64,000 bases of DNA from Apiosordaria backusii (GCA_030549205.1 JAUKTV010000001.1:2294001-2358000); one strand, 5' to 3'; shown: positions 13,091-24,446, counted from the stretch's first letter. Program-made: numbers and translations. Notes: generated from the letters alone by a model not told the origin.

Positions 13091-13666
13091 TTTCTTGGGA
13101 TCTGTAGACATGATGAAGTAGATCATGGCAGGTTGCTCAGTTATGATACATATTGATGACTGATGAGTCATGTTGATGGTTGACGGGTCATCTTAACAGT
13201 TGATGAACCATGAAGGACCAAAGGGTATACATAGAGGTAGAACTTGCTATCTTGCTTGATGAGCATATCTCGGGACGAATTTCGACACTTTTGAGATCGT
13301 TCAGGCCATTGATCGCATTGTGTATCATGTTTGTTGTCTCATCATTCCCTCAGCTCGTTCATCCAAGTTAGATATTCATGGTATTTGTCTTCATTTCATT
13401 CACATTCTTTATCGCATTCATCCCATCCAGGTCGTTTATTAAATGCCATATGTTTTGTCTGCCTCATACTTCCCATCTTTTCACATTATGTATTCCGTTC
13501 ATGCTATTCATCTTGCCCAGATGACTGATATTTATTCATCCAGTTTCTTCAACACATACCACCACCACCATCACCCAACAATCACCCCTTCCCCTCCTTG
13601 CCCATCCCTCGGCCCAATCTCCAGCTCCCCCAACTTGTCCACAACCCCCACCCCCTTATCATGATT
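13091..13666. other. intergenic between convergent genes
   Basis: 3' flanks of the kinase-like gene (+) and the IQ protein (-). Near 13,150-13,215 are three imperfect TTGATG-initiated units of about 20-27 bp. The remainder is pyrimidine-rich. No gene is seen. Confidence 0.5.
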
Positions 13667-15441
13667 TCATTTCTTCATTTTCCTTTCCTTCATCACCACC
13701 CCGAATCTTATCCACCACCCCCTTTTCCTCTCCCTCCCCCTTTCCTTTTTCCCGTTCACCCTCCCCTTAATCTCCCTCCCCTTCTCCCTCACCTTCAAAT
13801 ACCCCTCCAACCCAACAAGCACAGCATAACTCTTGCTAATACTCACCCGGCTCATATCCACCCCTTCCCTTTTCAGTCGTTCTACACACTGTCTAAAGTT
13901 ACTCGCTGGCGGCCGATAATGCCCGCTCAACGGACTGAGGCTATGTAACTTGCCGTTCTTGATCTTGATCAGCCCCGCGGCGGAGATCCGCGACCCTTGG
14001 AGAAACGAGCTGTGTTGAAACGCGCCAGAGTTTTTGATTCCTACGTATAAACGAAAGGAGGTGTCGGCTACGAAGATCCAGGTGTTGGGGGTTACGGTGT
14101 GGCGGAGGAGTTTGTTGAGGAGGGTGGTGGGGGACATTTTGAGGGGGTTGCGGGTGGTTTTGGTGGGTTTGGTTTTGGGGGTGGGAGGGGAAATAGGGGG
14201 GGGGATGGGGAGGAGGAACGGGAGGATTCGCTGGAGGAGTTACCCAAAAAATTGGTGTTGGATTCTGACACGGGGGGTGTATAAGCTGGGGTTGGGTCGT
14301 CGCTTGGGACGATGCCGTTGATGCTGTCTTTCCATTTCTCGGTTGTGGTGTCGATTGGGATGCCGTTTTTGGCCCAGCACAGCAGGCCATTGTCGTCGAT
14401 GGCGACGAGGTAGGCTTGTCGCTCTTCACGGGACAAATAGCGGACTCGTTCCCGCTCTAGGACGTCACGGGGGCAGGCTTCGAGGGAGAGGAAACGGCCG
14501 GAGCCGTGGTCGAGCCAGTAGAAGAAGTTGTCTTGGGTGTCGGCTTTTTGCCAGGCTTCGTGGTAGACTTTTAGGTTGGAGCCGTAGCGGTGCTTGTGGT
14601 CGATCATTTCGAGGAAGTATTGTAGGCCCATGGTACGGGATTCGGCTTTGCGGCGGGCTTTGGATTCGGCGCGGCGTTGCTTGAGGAGCTTTTTTTGGGT
14701 TTTGGAGGGTTTGGATTCGGATTCTGAGGAGGAGCTGGAAGAGGAGGACGAGGATGATGAGGAGGAAGAGCTGTCATCTGCGTCTCCTCCGGCTCTGCGG
14801 GCTATGGTGGAGGCTTTCTTCCAGTTGAGGCGGGCGGTGGGGGAACGAGTCCCGGCGAGCATGATACTGCTGCTTGCATCGCTGTTGTTATCTCCTGGTG
14901 ATAACGAGGGGGAGGTGAAACTGGGAGAGTAGAGACTGTCGGTGTCGAGGTATTCACTTCGCGGCCGAGGCCGGGTGAGGGCTCGCCATTGGGCTTCTCT
15001 TACGGCATGTATCCAGCGGGTTGAGGCGTCTATTCCCAAGCCAGCCAGCGTCCGGCGAGCTCGGTAGCCGCGGTAGGTCCGTTGGATAACGGTGGCAGCT
15101 TTGGTAACACTCCCATTCTCACTGATGGTGCTGCCTCTGCGGCTGTGAGCGAGTTCGAGACTTTGTTGGCGCTGGTTTCGGCGAAACTGCTTCTTTTGCT
15201 CGGCTTCACGTTCGATTTGGATTCGGTTTATTTGATCAAACTCTTCTTTGGAAGGAACAGAGAGAGAGTCCAAATAGTTTCTGTGAGCTGACAAGACAGA
15301 TGCGATAGAGTCTGTCTTGGAGAGTCGAGGTCGGTGCGTGTGTGTCAACGAGGGAGGTCTGGACCTGGAGGTCACATCTGGTGGGGCGCTGGCAACAGAT
15401 ATCGACGATGACGTCCCCGTTTCTGCTGTGTCTACGTCCAT
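13667..15441 (-). CDS. IQ calmodulin-binding motif protein (single-base frameshift)
   Basis: Conserved fungal protein of about 591 aa if one base is restored. The N-terminal part is Ser-rich with one IQ motif (AATVIQRTYRGYRARR), expected to bind calmodulin. A polyserine/acidic tract follows, then a conserved core (MGLQYFLEMIDHKHRYGSN, NFFYWLDHG, CPRD). The C-terminal block (NTWIFVADTSFRLYVGIK, SGAFQHSSFL, ISAAGLIKI, LSPLSGHYRP) is strongly protein-like but sits in a different frame from the first 400 residues. The frame changes around the G9 run at 14196-14204. One additional G/C there joins both halves, and no GT-AG intron can bridge them because the interval lacks suitable AG sites. ATG at 15441 starts MDVDTAETG. 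The C-terminal tail is Lys/Arg-rich. Confidence 0.8.
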
Positions 15442-16153
15442 CGTGAGGGGTTGTTCGTCCGTCTCTCACAGTCTCAAGGGGCCTGTCGAAAGTAAAAACA
15501 GAGAGTGTCATCAGACAAAGCTGAAGCTGTCGTCAAAAACGTAGCCATGCTGACGAAGGATTCGACTATTATACCCTGCCTGCTCACTGCTTGCTGATTA
15601 TCAAAAAATGAACATATCGGGAGCTCGGCACTGGCTTGATTCCTGCCAAGGCGCAGTTCGCAGCACCAAAACGGTTGGCAGCGGGAAGTGGGAGAGCTGA
15701 GCAGGAGCTGAGAGCACTGCAGGTGAAAATCCCAGCGGCATTCGGGCTTAGTTTGTGGCTCATCTCTTGTTTCTCTTGCGCCTACGTGTTTTGTTAGTCT
15801 CGCTATTTCCAGATGGAGAATCAGCCTTACATCACCCGGAGTGTTTAATTGGGATCACAGTCCCTATCAACATCACGAAGCTATCGTCGTCGTCCATCTA
15901 CCGGAAACGATGGGCGCTTATTGGCGTTTGGGGCCCGCAAGACGCCAGATGTTAGTGGAATCTTGGCCTGCGTTAGCGTCCGCTGACGGCAGAACGGCAC
16001 CGGAGTTTCCCCGAGGCCTCCATCGAAAACCATCACCAATTATCGCGATTAACCAAGACAACACAAGACTTCATACCGAGAGCCAAACAGGAATCTATAT
16101 CGTCTATCAAACACTTAATCGCCAACACACGGAAAAACTGACGTGTTCAGCTT
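15442..16153. other. intergenic, nothing recognised
   Basis: Upstream region of the IQ-motif gene and 3' flank of the dehydrogenase gene. No coherent ORF, RNA gene or repeat was seen. Confidence 0.5.
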
Positions 16154-17092
16154 TCACTCCTGCCCGTCCGCAAACCTCGAAACAGCCTCCCAATCCTCCA
16201 CCAGCCTCAGCGTACTCTCACACTTGTTTCTCACGACATCTAAACAATCCGATCCCAACACCAATCTCACTGGAATTTCCTTTCCTTCTGCCATTCCAGT
16301 TCCAGTCAACACATCAACCATAGCAATTGCGCACCTTCCCACATCTCCCGGCTGCTGTCCATTATACGCATTCAGCCCCTCCCTAAATCCCAACCCATCA
16401 TATCTCTCCAGCACCCTCTCAGCTTTGACCCGATGGCCACCCCCTTCTGTCAAGAATCCCGTCCTCGTGTACCCAGGCTCGACACAACAAACCCTAATCC
16501 CAAACGGCTTCAACTCATCAGCCAACCCTTCAGTCAGCCCTGAAACCGCCCATTTAGTGCTACAGTCTGTTTATTGTCAGTCTCTTTCCCCAATTAACCA
16601 TGCACGTTCGAAGAAACTCACAAATTGCAACGCCCCCACCCCCCATCCAACTCCCCAAACTCCCCATGTTCACCAACACCCCCTCGTCTCCCTCAACTTC
16701 CCTACCACCGCCCTAGCAACATTCACACTCCCCAAAACATTTGTCTCAAAAACCTTCCTCACTTCCTCCTGCGTCGTCTCTTCCACCGCTCCCTCGAGGA
16801 TATACCCCGCGCAGTTCACCACATGTGTGATTTTGCCGCCAGGTACCAAACTAGCTGCTTCTGCGATGATGCCCGAGAGGACATCCTCAGGCGATGTCAC
16901 ATCTAAGGCCAAAGTGATGGCCCCAAGAGACGAGAGAGAGATCATTCCTGGGGAGGAAACTGAGCGGGATGTGGCGATGACGGTGTGAGAGCGGGAGAGC
17001 GCTTCGCGGGCCAGAGCGAGACCGAAACCAGAAGAGGCGCCGGTTATGAGCCAGACTGGGGTGGAGGGTGAAGCAGCGGTGGTGGTGGACAT
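16154..17092 (-). CDS. Short-chain dehydrogenase/reductase (single-base frameshift)
   Basis: Classical SDR, NAD(P)-dependent oxidoreductase of unknown substrate. The N-terminal Rossmann motif is TGASSGFG (residues about 18-25), followed by NCAG and ETNVLGSVNV. The active-site block is Y-C-S-T-K (YxxxK), created by the splice of exon 1 (17092-16622) to exon 2 (16566-16154). After it comes SGLTEGLADELKPFGIRV and VEPGYTRTGF. Just before the catalytic Ser region the frame breaks: after KLRETRG the frame reaches a stop, whereas the +1 frame gives VLVNMGSLGSWMGGGGVAI. One extra C in the C5 run at 16679-16683 repairs it and yields 294 aa. No intron explains the shift. This is either an assembly error or a recent lesion. 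Confidence 0.82.
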
Positions 17093-17796
17093 GATGAACG
17101 GGTTGTGATAATTTCACGTAAAAATGAGGCGGTAAGTGTTGTCTTTGCTGAGGATGACTATTCTTGTGAACAGTGGGTGAAATGCAATGTGCTTGGTATT
17201 GTAAGTTGAATGAGTCTGTAAGTTGTTGAAAACCTTGATGCTCTTCAAAATGGCACCTATCCATCGTTGTGTTTGGCTAGGACTTTATATACAAAACCAG
17301 TCCCCGCAGCTCACAACTGTTCAGCCATGTCGGAGCTACCTATCACCAGATGGAGACAGGATTTAGGCGTTTTGATACCTCCATCGTACCAAAATACCAA
17401 ACTCACGATAGTTTCTTTCCACAGACATCACATCCTACAGTGTCTTGGTGGAGAAATGCTAACACCGATCTCCCACCCAAAGCCGAACTGGGGCGTCAAT
17501 AACGATGTCGTATTGACCCATCGGCGATAAGCCCTCAATCCTACCAGACCGCAATACCACCGTCCCACCTATCACCGATTAAAGCCCGAGATGCGTAATC
17601 AGAACCTGTGCGTATTCTCGTCTAGACATACGTTCTTAATCCCACATCACGGACAATGCGGCCGATGTCAAGAAGCTGCAGGATTAAGTTTGTCCTTGGT
17701 CAACTCATTGATGGCACATCCGTACCAAAAGAAATAGCCCCTTTTAACTGGAAAAGGGGCCATCAGGGCCAAATGCATGTGGAGACGAGCAAAAAT
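17093..17796. other. intergenic, nothing recognised
   Basis: Promoter side of the dehydrogenase and 3' side of the tRNA gene. No supported gene. Confidence 0.5.
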
Positions 17797-17885
17797 CGAT
17801 CCGCCCAGGGGTCGAACCTGGAACCTCCTGATAATCCCGATAATGAGAATCGTAGTCAGACGCGCTGCCATTACGCCAGCGGACC
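17797..17885 (-). tRNA. tRNA-Arg(ACG) with intron
   Basis: On the minus strand the acceptor arms are GGTCCGC and GCGGATC (one G-U pair), the T arm is CCAGG-TTCGACC-CCTGG, and the anticodon stem is TCTGA/TCAGG. The loop begins CTACGA, giving anticodon ACG at positions 34-36. About 17 nt between position 37 and 38 (roughly 17833-17849) do not fit the mature fold and sit at the canonical nuclear tRNA intron site. A T5 run follows the 3' end as an expected RNA polymerase III terminator. The exact intron borders are uncertain by a base or two. Confidence 0.88.
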
Positions 17886-18415
17886 TTGTAATTGACTGTT
17901 GAAGAGCTATGTCGGATCTAGGACCCATATGGCAGAAAGCTATCCCCTTTTTTTCTCAACCCATACCTCTCAACAACCACAGCACGTTTTTCATCTTCTT
18001 TAACCTTACGAGGAAAGAAAAGAACTTCGAACTCGCAAATTACCTTTCCCACAATTTCTTCAAAGCATCTTAAAAATCTTTACGTATCGGATCTTTCAAT
18101 AGATTGACAGGTGTTGTCCCACTGCAATTTTTGACAGCCATTCGATTACTTTTCCGATGGCTTGCATCGCCTTTCTGGCGCTCTCATGGGATTTCAAGAC
18201 ACCATTGGCTAGTCGGACAACACACATCTACACTAAGTATGAGGCTGCAATGGAAATGTTTCCAGCCTTCGGAGAGGGATCTGTTCATTCTTATCAGCCT
18301 TCAATAATTTCAGGTGTTTATATCCTTCGCTTTCTGTTGATCGGCGCCATGTGATCTCAAACAGCCTTACCTTCTGCAAGGTGTTTATCTTGGATGGTCC
18401 AAGTGCAGCATCAAG
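17886..18415. other. upstream region of vWA gene
   Basis: AT-rich 5' flank and probable leader between the tRNA and the vWA gene. Short open frames here lack support. Confidence 0.45.
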
Positions 18416-20584
18416 ATGCGCCTCCTCTTGTCCTCTCTGCTGTTGATACCAGCCGGTCTTGCGACTGCCTTCACTTTCCCAGCCAGTGACCACACACGGC
18501 TCCAAAGAAGACAAGACCAGCAACCTCTCCAAGCATGCACCGACCTCACCATCGCCTCCAACAACGGCGACCGCAAAGTCGCCATCGTCGTTGACTCCTC
18601 CGGCTCCATGTCCGGTGCCGACCCTGATGACCTCCGTTTAGCAGCCGCCAAAGCCCTCAATGACTTCCTCGTCTCCAACTCTGAGGGTGGAGGTGAAAAG
18701 AAGCCCGACCAAGTCGCCATCATCGGGTTTGATTCCACCCCTTATGATGTCTTCGGCCCAGGTGACCCAGGCGATCCAGCTGCTGCGGCTGGGATAGCGA
18801 ACATCACTTTGGGAGGGGGGACGTATATAGCCGGGGGCGTCTACCAGGCTATGGATCACTTGGCAGCTATGGGAGGGGAGACGAGAGGGAGAAGTGCGAT
18901 TGTGGTTTTTACTGATGGATCTGTAAGTCTCAGTTACTATCCCTTACATAGTGTTGAGAACTGATGATAATGACAGGATTCGGACACAGAAGAACTAGTC
19001 TCCGCCATCAATAACGCCACCAGTCAAGGTATTCGCGTCTCCTTCGGCTACCTCGATGACAGAGCCTCCGCCCAACCTCAGACTGTGCTTCGAGCCCTCC
19101 GTGACAGCAAGGGTGTCTACGCTACCATCACAATCGCGGCGGGATCGCAGAATTTCATCAATTACGTCCTCCTCAACGGGTTGACCGCCCAAGACAACGC
19201 TCAGGGAGCAGGAGACAGGTTACTTGCTGGACTGGCTACCACGCAGTTTGTTAGCGGATCATCGCCTGTGTCGCTGAAATACACGGCTGAGCAAGGGGAG
19301 AATGCCAACTTCACAGTTGTGAGTTTTACAGGGGATAGGTTGACTGTCGAAGCCAGAGCCGGTGGGCAGACCTTCCAACCAGAAACTAAGCTTGCTACAA
19401 CGAGGCAGTTTCTCAATTTAACCGTACCGAGTACCGGGGAGGTGGAGGTGTTGGTTACGGCGACGAATGCACCGGTGGATGGGCTGTTTTCGGTGTTGAC
19501 GAATTCGAATCAGCCGATTAAGAACTGTACTGTGGGCGTTACTGGTGATGCCAAATCTGGTGGTCTCTCGACGGGTGCTAAAGCTGGGGTGGGAGTGGGG
19601 GTTATAGCCGCTGTTGCTGGGTTGGCAGCTGCTGGATTTTATGCTTATAAGCACTTCTTTGCCACGGGGGCGGGAGCAGCAGCGGCAGCCCCGGCGATCA
19701 GCGGTCCCAGCCTTTCGGGTGCTGAAGGGAACGTTGGGGGGCAGGGTGGTGAGAAGGTACAAGGATATTCAAGTGTGTCGCCTGTCCAAGGTCATATAGG
19801 GGGCGGAGGACCGGGACCAACATATGGCGTGCCACCGACAGATGGTATCACTCCATTGCCACCAACAGGATACGAGGGAAACACCACAGCGCACAACTTA
19901 AGTCCCGGAGGACCACCAGCCTCTGATATACCTCCCCACGGCTCACCTCCTCCAGCACCTCCTCAACCATCAACGCTACCCCTTACAGGCAACAGCAGCG
20001 CCTTCATCCCACCCCTCGTCCCACCCCTAATGAAACCCTCCTCCCACTCTCACCAACCCAGTCGCCCAGGCTCTCAACACAGCAGTTCCTTCCAACCCTC
20101 CTCTCCTTCCCCAATCACCCCCGGCGAGTCCTACCCCCCACCACCTCCCCTGTCAGAACAATACCAGCAGCCTCTATCTCACGACCACCATGTCTATCAA
20201 CACCCTATCAACCCATCTGACACTCCCTACAACCACCACCCTTACCACAACAACACCTCCATCTCCTTTGACCCACCGCACAGCCATTACGGTGAACCCC
20301 CTACCAACCCTTCTGACTCCAACAACAATCACAACCCCCAAAACCCCCACAAGCCAACCTTCCCCGTCCCCGGCCCGCCAAGTGGCTGGAAGCAAAAGAA
20401 TAATGAAGAGGAAAAACACCACCACCATCCCTGGCTGGCACCAGACATGGCTTGTGAACATCCCGACTGCCCTTTAAATCTAGCAAGTCATCGATGTGAG
20501 ACTTCTGATAGGGGCTATTGTGAGTGTAGATGTCTGGAGGGGGAGGGGTGTGCTTATTTGAAGAGGTTGTTGAAGGAGTGTTGA
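18416..20584 (+). CDS. Secreted/membrane vWA-domain protein
   Basis: 704-aa protein encoded by exons 18416-18922 and 18977-20584 (54-bp intron). It starts with a typical signal peptide (MRLLLSSLLLIPAGLATA). A von Willebrand A domain follows with a complete MIDAS: D60-S-S-G-S-M-S, a later Thr in GGGTYIAGG, and Asp in VVFTDGS. N-glycosylation-type sequons lie in the middle. A single transmembrane segment of Gly/Ala/Val residues is near residues 372-392. The region after it is long and Pro/Ser/His-rich, and the end is a Cys-rich tail (CEHPDCPLNL, CECRCLEGEGCAYL). The predicted topology is an extracellular vWA ectodomain with a cytoplasmic proline-rich tail. vWA/MIDAS domains bind protein ligands through a metal; the ligand here is unknown. 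Confidence 0.88.
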
Positions 20585-20859
20585 TGAAGACGTTGAGGGA
20601 GGGTTGATGAAGGGGCTTAATGATTTGAGTGGGTGGGTGACATGCCATAGGACAAAAGAATAGGGACTGCTACATAACCATACCTAGCACATGCTAAATA
20701 TACCCTGGCAGTTCTCCGATTGTATATATGAAGAGTGTATCAAAAGGCAGTTGCTATGCTTCCAACGGACAACAAGCATCTGTTTCGGCCCCGAGAAAAC
20801 AGTCTGTTCCAAGCAAGTTCATTCCCCTCAAAAACTCGCATCTATTATTATCAAGAAAA

Positions 20860-21897
20860 CTACCCATCAACCTCCATCACCTCCTCCCCACCCCCCTCCT
20901 CATCCTCCCCACTCTCCGTCTCCTCATCATCCCTCTCCGCATAAGGCACAAACCTAAAGTCCAAAAAGCAAACCCCGCCCCCTTCCCCTCCCACCTCCAC
21001 CAAAAACTGCATGCTCAGCACCCCCTGCCCATCCCCCCTCAAGCTAACCTTCGTCGCGATCCTCATGGCCTCACTCGCCGCCTTGACCATGTCAAACTTG
21101 AAGCTCTGGCTCCACTTCTTTTTTCTCACCGTAAACGTCTCAAGTAGATCCTTGCCCTGAGCAAAATCGATCCCTCCACTGCCCAACGCACCCCCCGAGC
21201 TTGTTAGCTTCAGATACGGCGCTGCCTTACTAGCTGTGATTGTCAATTTCTCCGGTGAGGCTGGTGCCAGTTCAGCCAAGGCATCTAGTAGCCACCTGGC
21301 TTGAGTGATGATTTTGAATCCCAAATCTTCAATATCAAAGGGAATGTCCTCGGGGATTTCGGGCACGTAGGTTGTCAAGTTGCAGGTGGTTTTCACGCCG
21401 CCTTCTTCGAGGATAATGCTGAAGGGGTCACCCTCGGAGTTGTAAGAGAGTGAACAGGTCCCGTTGCTCATGCCGAGGGTGTGGTTGGAGAAGGCGTCGG
21501 CGCGATAGTTGCGGAGGTTGGTGCTGCGGTAGGGGTCGACGTCTGATCTGGCTTGGCGGGCGGCAGCGTCGGCGGCGCCAAAGATTTGGAGGGTTTCCAA
21601 GAGGGCAGGGAGGGAAAGTTGGAAGGTTACTGAGGGGGGAGGAGGATCTTCGTCGTCGTCGGGGTCATTGTTGGATTCGTCGGGGGTGGGGACATTCGTG
21701 GTGTAGGAGGTGAAGAGAGATTTGTTCCAATGGGCAACGCCTTGCATGACGCGGGCGTGGTCGGTCGAGAAGCGAACTCCCTCGGCGGTGATCTCGACGT
21801 GAACCTTGTTGGTAAAATTGATCGCTTTGAGGAGCTGGTAGAGGAGCCTGGTCGAGCTGGCGACGGCTCGGAAAATGGGAGGGTCATGTGCATCCAT
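20860..21897 (-). CDS. rad1: Rad1-family checkpoint clamp subunit (9-1-1)
   Basis: 345-aa single-exon gene. The sequence resembles fungal Rad1, a PCNA-like subunit of the Rad9-Rad1-Hus1 clamp that is loaded at damaged DNA and activates the ATR/Mec1 checkpoint in the nucleus. Typical features are the N-terminal FRAVASSTRLLYQLLKAI, ITAEGVRFSTDHARVMQG, the central LPALLETLQIFG, the CSLSYNSEGDPFSIILEE segment, the second PCNA fold beginning near FKIITQARWLLDAL, and LSMQFLVEV followed by DFRFVPY near the end. A long acidic tail (ETESGEDEEGGGEEVMEVD) closes the protein. An internal acidic insert near residue 80 is typical of filamentous fungi. It lies tail-adjacent to the vWA gene and 115 bp from OST5 on the same strand. 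Confidence 0.93.
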   Translation of the reverse strand: MDAHDPPIFRAVASSTRLLYQLLKAINFTNKVHVEITAEGVRFSTDHARVMQGVAHWNKSLFTSYTTNVPTPDESNNDPDDDEDPPPPSVTFQLSLPALLETLQIFGAADAAARQARSDVDPYRSTNLRNYRADAFSNHTLGMSNGTCSLSYNSEGDPFSIILEEGGVKTTCNLTTYVPEIPEDIPFDIEDLGFKIITQARWLLDALAELAPASPEKLTITASKAAPYLKLTSSGGALGSGGIDFAQGKDLLETFTVRKKKWSQSFKFDMVKAASEAMRIATKVSLRGDGQGVLSMQFLVEVGGEGGGVCFLDFRFVPYAERDDEETESGEDEEGGGEEVMEVDG

Positions 21898-22012
21898 CTT
21901 GTACAGTGGTGGGTTGTTCTCGTCTGGTGGGAGTGGAAACAGAAAAGGTCAAGAAATCGAATTGCTTTTTTGTACGAAGAAAATGAATTATGGTACAGAT
22001 TTCGAGGGTATC

Positions 22013-22363
22013 TTAGACGTAGACTCCGACTGCACAGAACATGTAAACCACGCCAACCCTATGTCAAATGTCAGAGTGGTGTTGAAGATCTGGGTCGGGG
22101 AAGGAAACGTACGCAAGCGACAAGGAAGCAGGGACAGCCAAAGTTGGGAGGCTGACAAGAGACCGGTCTGTCACGATTCAGCTGTCAGTGGGATGTTGGG
22201 GAAGAGGTGTAAGTGTAGGCATACTCAGAGCGAACGCGCCACTGAGGCCAAAGCCCAGGACCAGCAGAACGAAAGCGACGAGGAATTGGTTCTCCTTGCC
22301 GATGGTGGGGACGAACGGCGAGCCGGACGCAGCCTGCCAGACCTCGTGCAGTGAAGAATCCAT
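22013..22363 (-). CDS. OST5: Oligosaccharyltransferase subunit OST5
   Basis: Small 79-aa membrane protein with three exons: 22363-22225, 22167-22113 and 22058-22013. It has two hydrophobic segments (FLVAFVLLVLGFGLSGAF and LAVPASLSLAVGVVYMFCAV) and ends GVYV, which matches the end of the fungal OST5 subunit. OST5 is a small nonessential component of the ER oligosaccharyltransferase complex, which transfers the glycan in N-glycosylation. The first intron uses A|GTATGC, and exon 3 contributes only the last 15 residues. The 3-exon splice is needed to restore the conserved C-terminus. It is divergent from GCN5 across 470 bp. Confidence 0.87.
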
Positions 22364-22832
22364 GTGCTGTGATATTGTTGAAAACCAGAGTTTTCGCTGA
22401 GAATTAGGCAGCAAGATGTTTGCAATTGGCTTGAAATCTGGCGGCAGACAAATGAAGGACGCAGAGTTGGTGATTGCCTGTCGGTGCCAGTAACTTGGGA
22501 CAGCTTCAGTGGACGTGAAGCTGAAGCTCGAGAACAGGAACGTGTTCGAACCCGAAAGAGGACTAGCGTCTCTCTCTACAGGCAGCGGTCCCTTGTCGAT
22601 GGGGCAGCCCTGCAGCCGCAGCCGGGGCCAAGCGCCATGGCAAATGGCAGCCTCGAGAGCAGAGATCCACTTCTCTCAGCATCATCATCGGCCATTATCA
22701 ATCGGCAACGCGACAACTTCCATCAATCCCCGGCGCATGCCATCGAAATGAAGGGCGAGATAAGCTTCACAGCTTGAGCCGTCACACGTATACAGTCCTC
22801 GCGCGCTTTCATCCGAAATCGCCGCGTGCAAC
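22364..22832. promoter_or_regulatory. divergent OST5/GCN5 intergenic region
   Basis: 469 bp separate the OST5 and GCN5 start codons, which point away from each other, so this segment must hold both promoters and leaders. No specific factor site is claimed. Confidence 0.5.
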
Positions 22833-24104
22833 ATGGCTAAGGACACGAAGCGCAAAGCGACCGACGAGCCGACCTCTCCCACGGCGGCGAAGCGCGTCAA
22901 GGTCGACGAGTCAGTTGAGCTCGAGAAGAAGCCCCTCAAGGTCCCGGCAATTCCCTTTCCAGAAAAGGTACGCATATCTTTTTGGTCTTTTTCCGTCTAG
23001 CTTGCTGTAACTGCCCTGAAATTGTCGTCATATCAAGGCTAACCCCTCCCTAAGCCAGCAGTAATCGAAGAGCGCAATGGCGAGATCGAGTTCCGAGTGG
23101 TCAACAATGACAACGAGCGCGAGAGCCTTATCATCCTCACCGGCCTGAAATGTATCTTCCAGAAACAGCTCCCCAAAATGCCCAAGGACTACATTGCGCG
23201 CCTGGTATACGACCGAACCCACTTGTCGATCGCCATCGTGAAGAAGCCCCTCGAAGTGGTAGGTGGCATCACATACCGTCCGTTCAAGGGTCGCAAGTTC
23301 GCCGAAATTGTATTCTGCGCCATCTCCTCGGATCAACAAGTCAAAGGCTACGGTGCGCACTTAATGTCGCATCTCAAGGATTATGTGAAGGCGACTTCGG
23401 ACGTGATGCACTTCCTGACCTACGCTGATAACTATGCTATTGGCTATTTTAAGAAACAAGGGTTTACGAAGGAAATTACGCTCGATAAGTCGATATGGAT
23501 GGGGTACATCAAGGACTACGAGGGCGGCACTATCATGCAGTGTACCATGCTGCCACGAATTCGCTACTTGGAGATGGGCCGTATGCTGCTCAAACAAAAA
23601 GAATGCGTCCAGGCTAAGATCCGGGCCTATTCAAAATCCCACATCATCCACCAACCACCCAAGCAATGGCAGAAAAACGGTGTCGCCCCGATTGATCCCT
23701 TGTCGATAGAAGCCATCCGAGCCAGCGGCTGGTCCCCCGACATGGACGAGCTCGCCCGCCAGCCCCGTCACGGTCCGAACTACAACCAGCTCTTGCACCT
23801 CCTTAATGATCTCCAGAACCATCAGTCTGCCTGGCCGTTCTTGATGCCCGTCAATAGAGACGAAGTGGCAGATTACTACGACGTGATCAAGGAGCCGATG
23901 GATCTCTCGACAATGGAAACCAAGCTCGAGGCCGACCAGTACGCCACACCAGAGGACTTCATCAAGGACGCCAAGCTGGTGTTTGACAACTGCAGGAAGT
24001 ACAACAACGAGACGACGCCGTACGCCAAGTGCGCGAACAAGCTGGAGAAGTTTATGTGGGCGCAGATTCGGGCTATTCCGGAGTGGTCGCATCTCGAGTC
24101 TTAG
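22833..24104 (+). CDS. GCN5: GCN5 histone acetyltransferase
   Basis: 394-aa catalytic subunit of SAGA/ADA-type complexes, which acetylates histone H3 tails at promoters. Exons are 22833-22967 and 23055-24104. A Lys-rich N-terminus (KDTKRKATDE, AAKRVKV) could be nuclear-localising. The GNAT domain contains FAEIVFCAISS with the general-base Glu (about E129), the acetyl-CoA loop QQVKGYGAHLM, and FLTYADNYAIGYFKKQGF. A bromodomain occupies roughly residues 290-390 (PFLMPVNRDEVADYYDVIKE, MDLSTMETKL, DAKLVFDNCRKYN) for acetyl-lysine binding. The annotated stop is TAG at 24102, after EWSHLES. Oddly, the same frame stays open for a further 113 codons (see next entry). Confidence 0.96.
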
Positions 24105-24446
24105 TTGGGCGCGGGAACACAGAAACAGCAGAAACCAAAGCCTGCAAGGGGGAGGGGTCGCCCGCCGACCAGGGTTAGTTCGAGGAGCAGTACGGTGGCG
24201 GCTCGGGCAGCTTCGGCGTCGGCGGGGTCTTCGTCGTCACAGCAGCAGGCACAGGAGGAGCAGCAACCGGAGCAGCAAGCGGAGCAGCGACCGGGGCTGC
24301 AATTGGAGCAGAAATCGGAGCAACAACAAGCTCAAGAGATCCTTTTGCCCAAAGACGTTGACGGAGATATCACAATGTGTGACGCAAATATGAAAGCCCT
24401 AGCGCTGGCCAATGTGGATGAGAAAGGGCAGCAATCATCGGTGTAG
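24105..24446 (+). other. in-frame open extension after GCN5 stop
   Basis: 113 codons continue in the GCN5 frame directly after its TAG and end at TAG 24444. The first codon is TTG, so no independent start is present. The translation has an AT-hook-like core (RGRGRPPTR), a Ser/Ala-rich linker, a Gln/Glu-rich stretch and a well-formed end (EILLPKDVDGDITM, MKALALANV). It could be a stop-codon readthrough extension, a recent nonsense mutation or sequence error, or simply Q-codon-rich 3' UTR. Confidence 0.4.

Noticed and set aside
11921..13171. 416-codon minus-strand frame
   Set aside because: Antisense shadow of the kinase-like gene, whose plus-strand translation carries recognisable motifs.
20860..24104. 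Functional cluster of Rad1, OST5 and GCN5
   Set aside because: The three housekeeping genes act in unrelated complexes; adjacency looks incidental.
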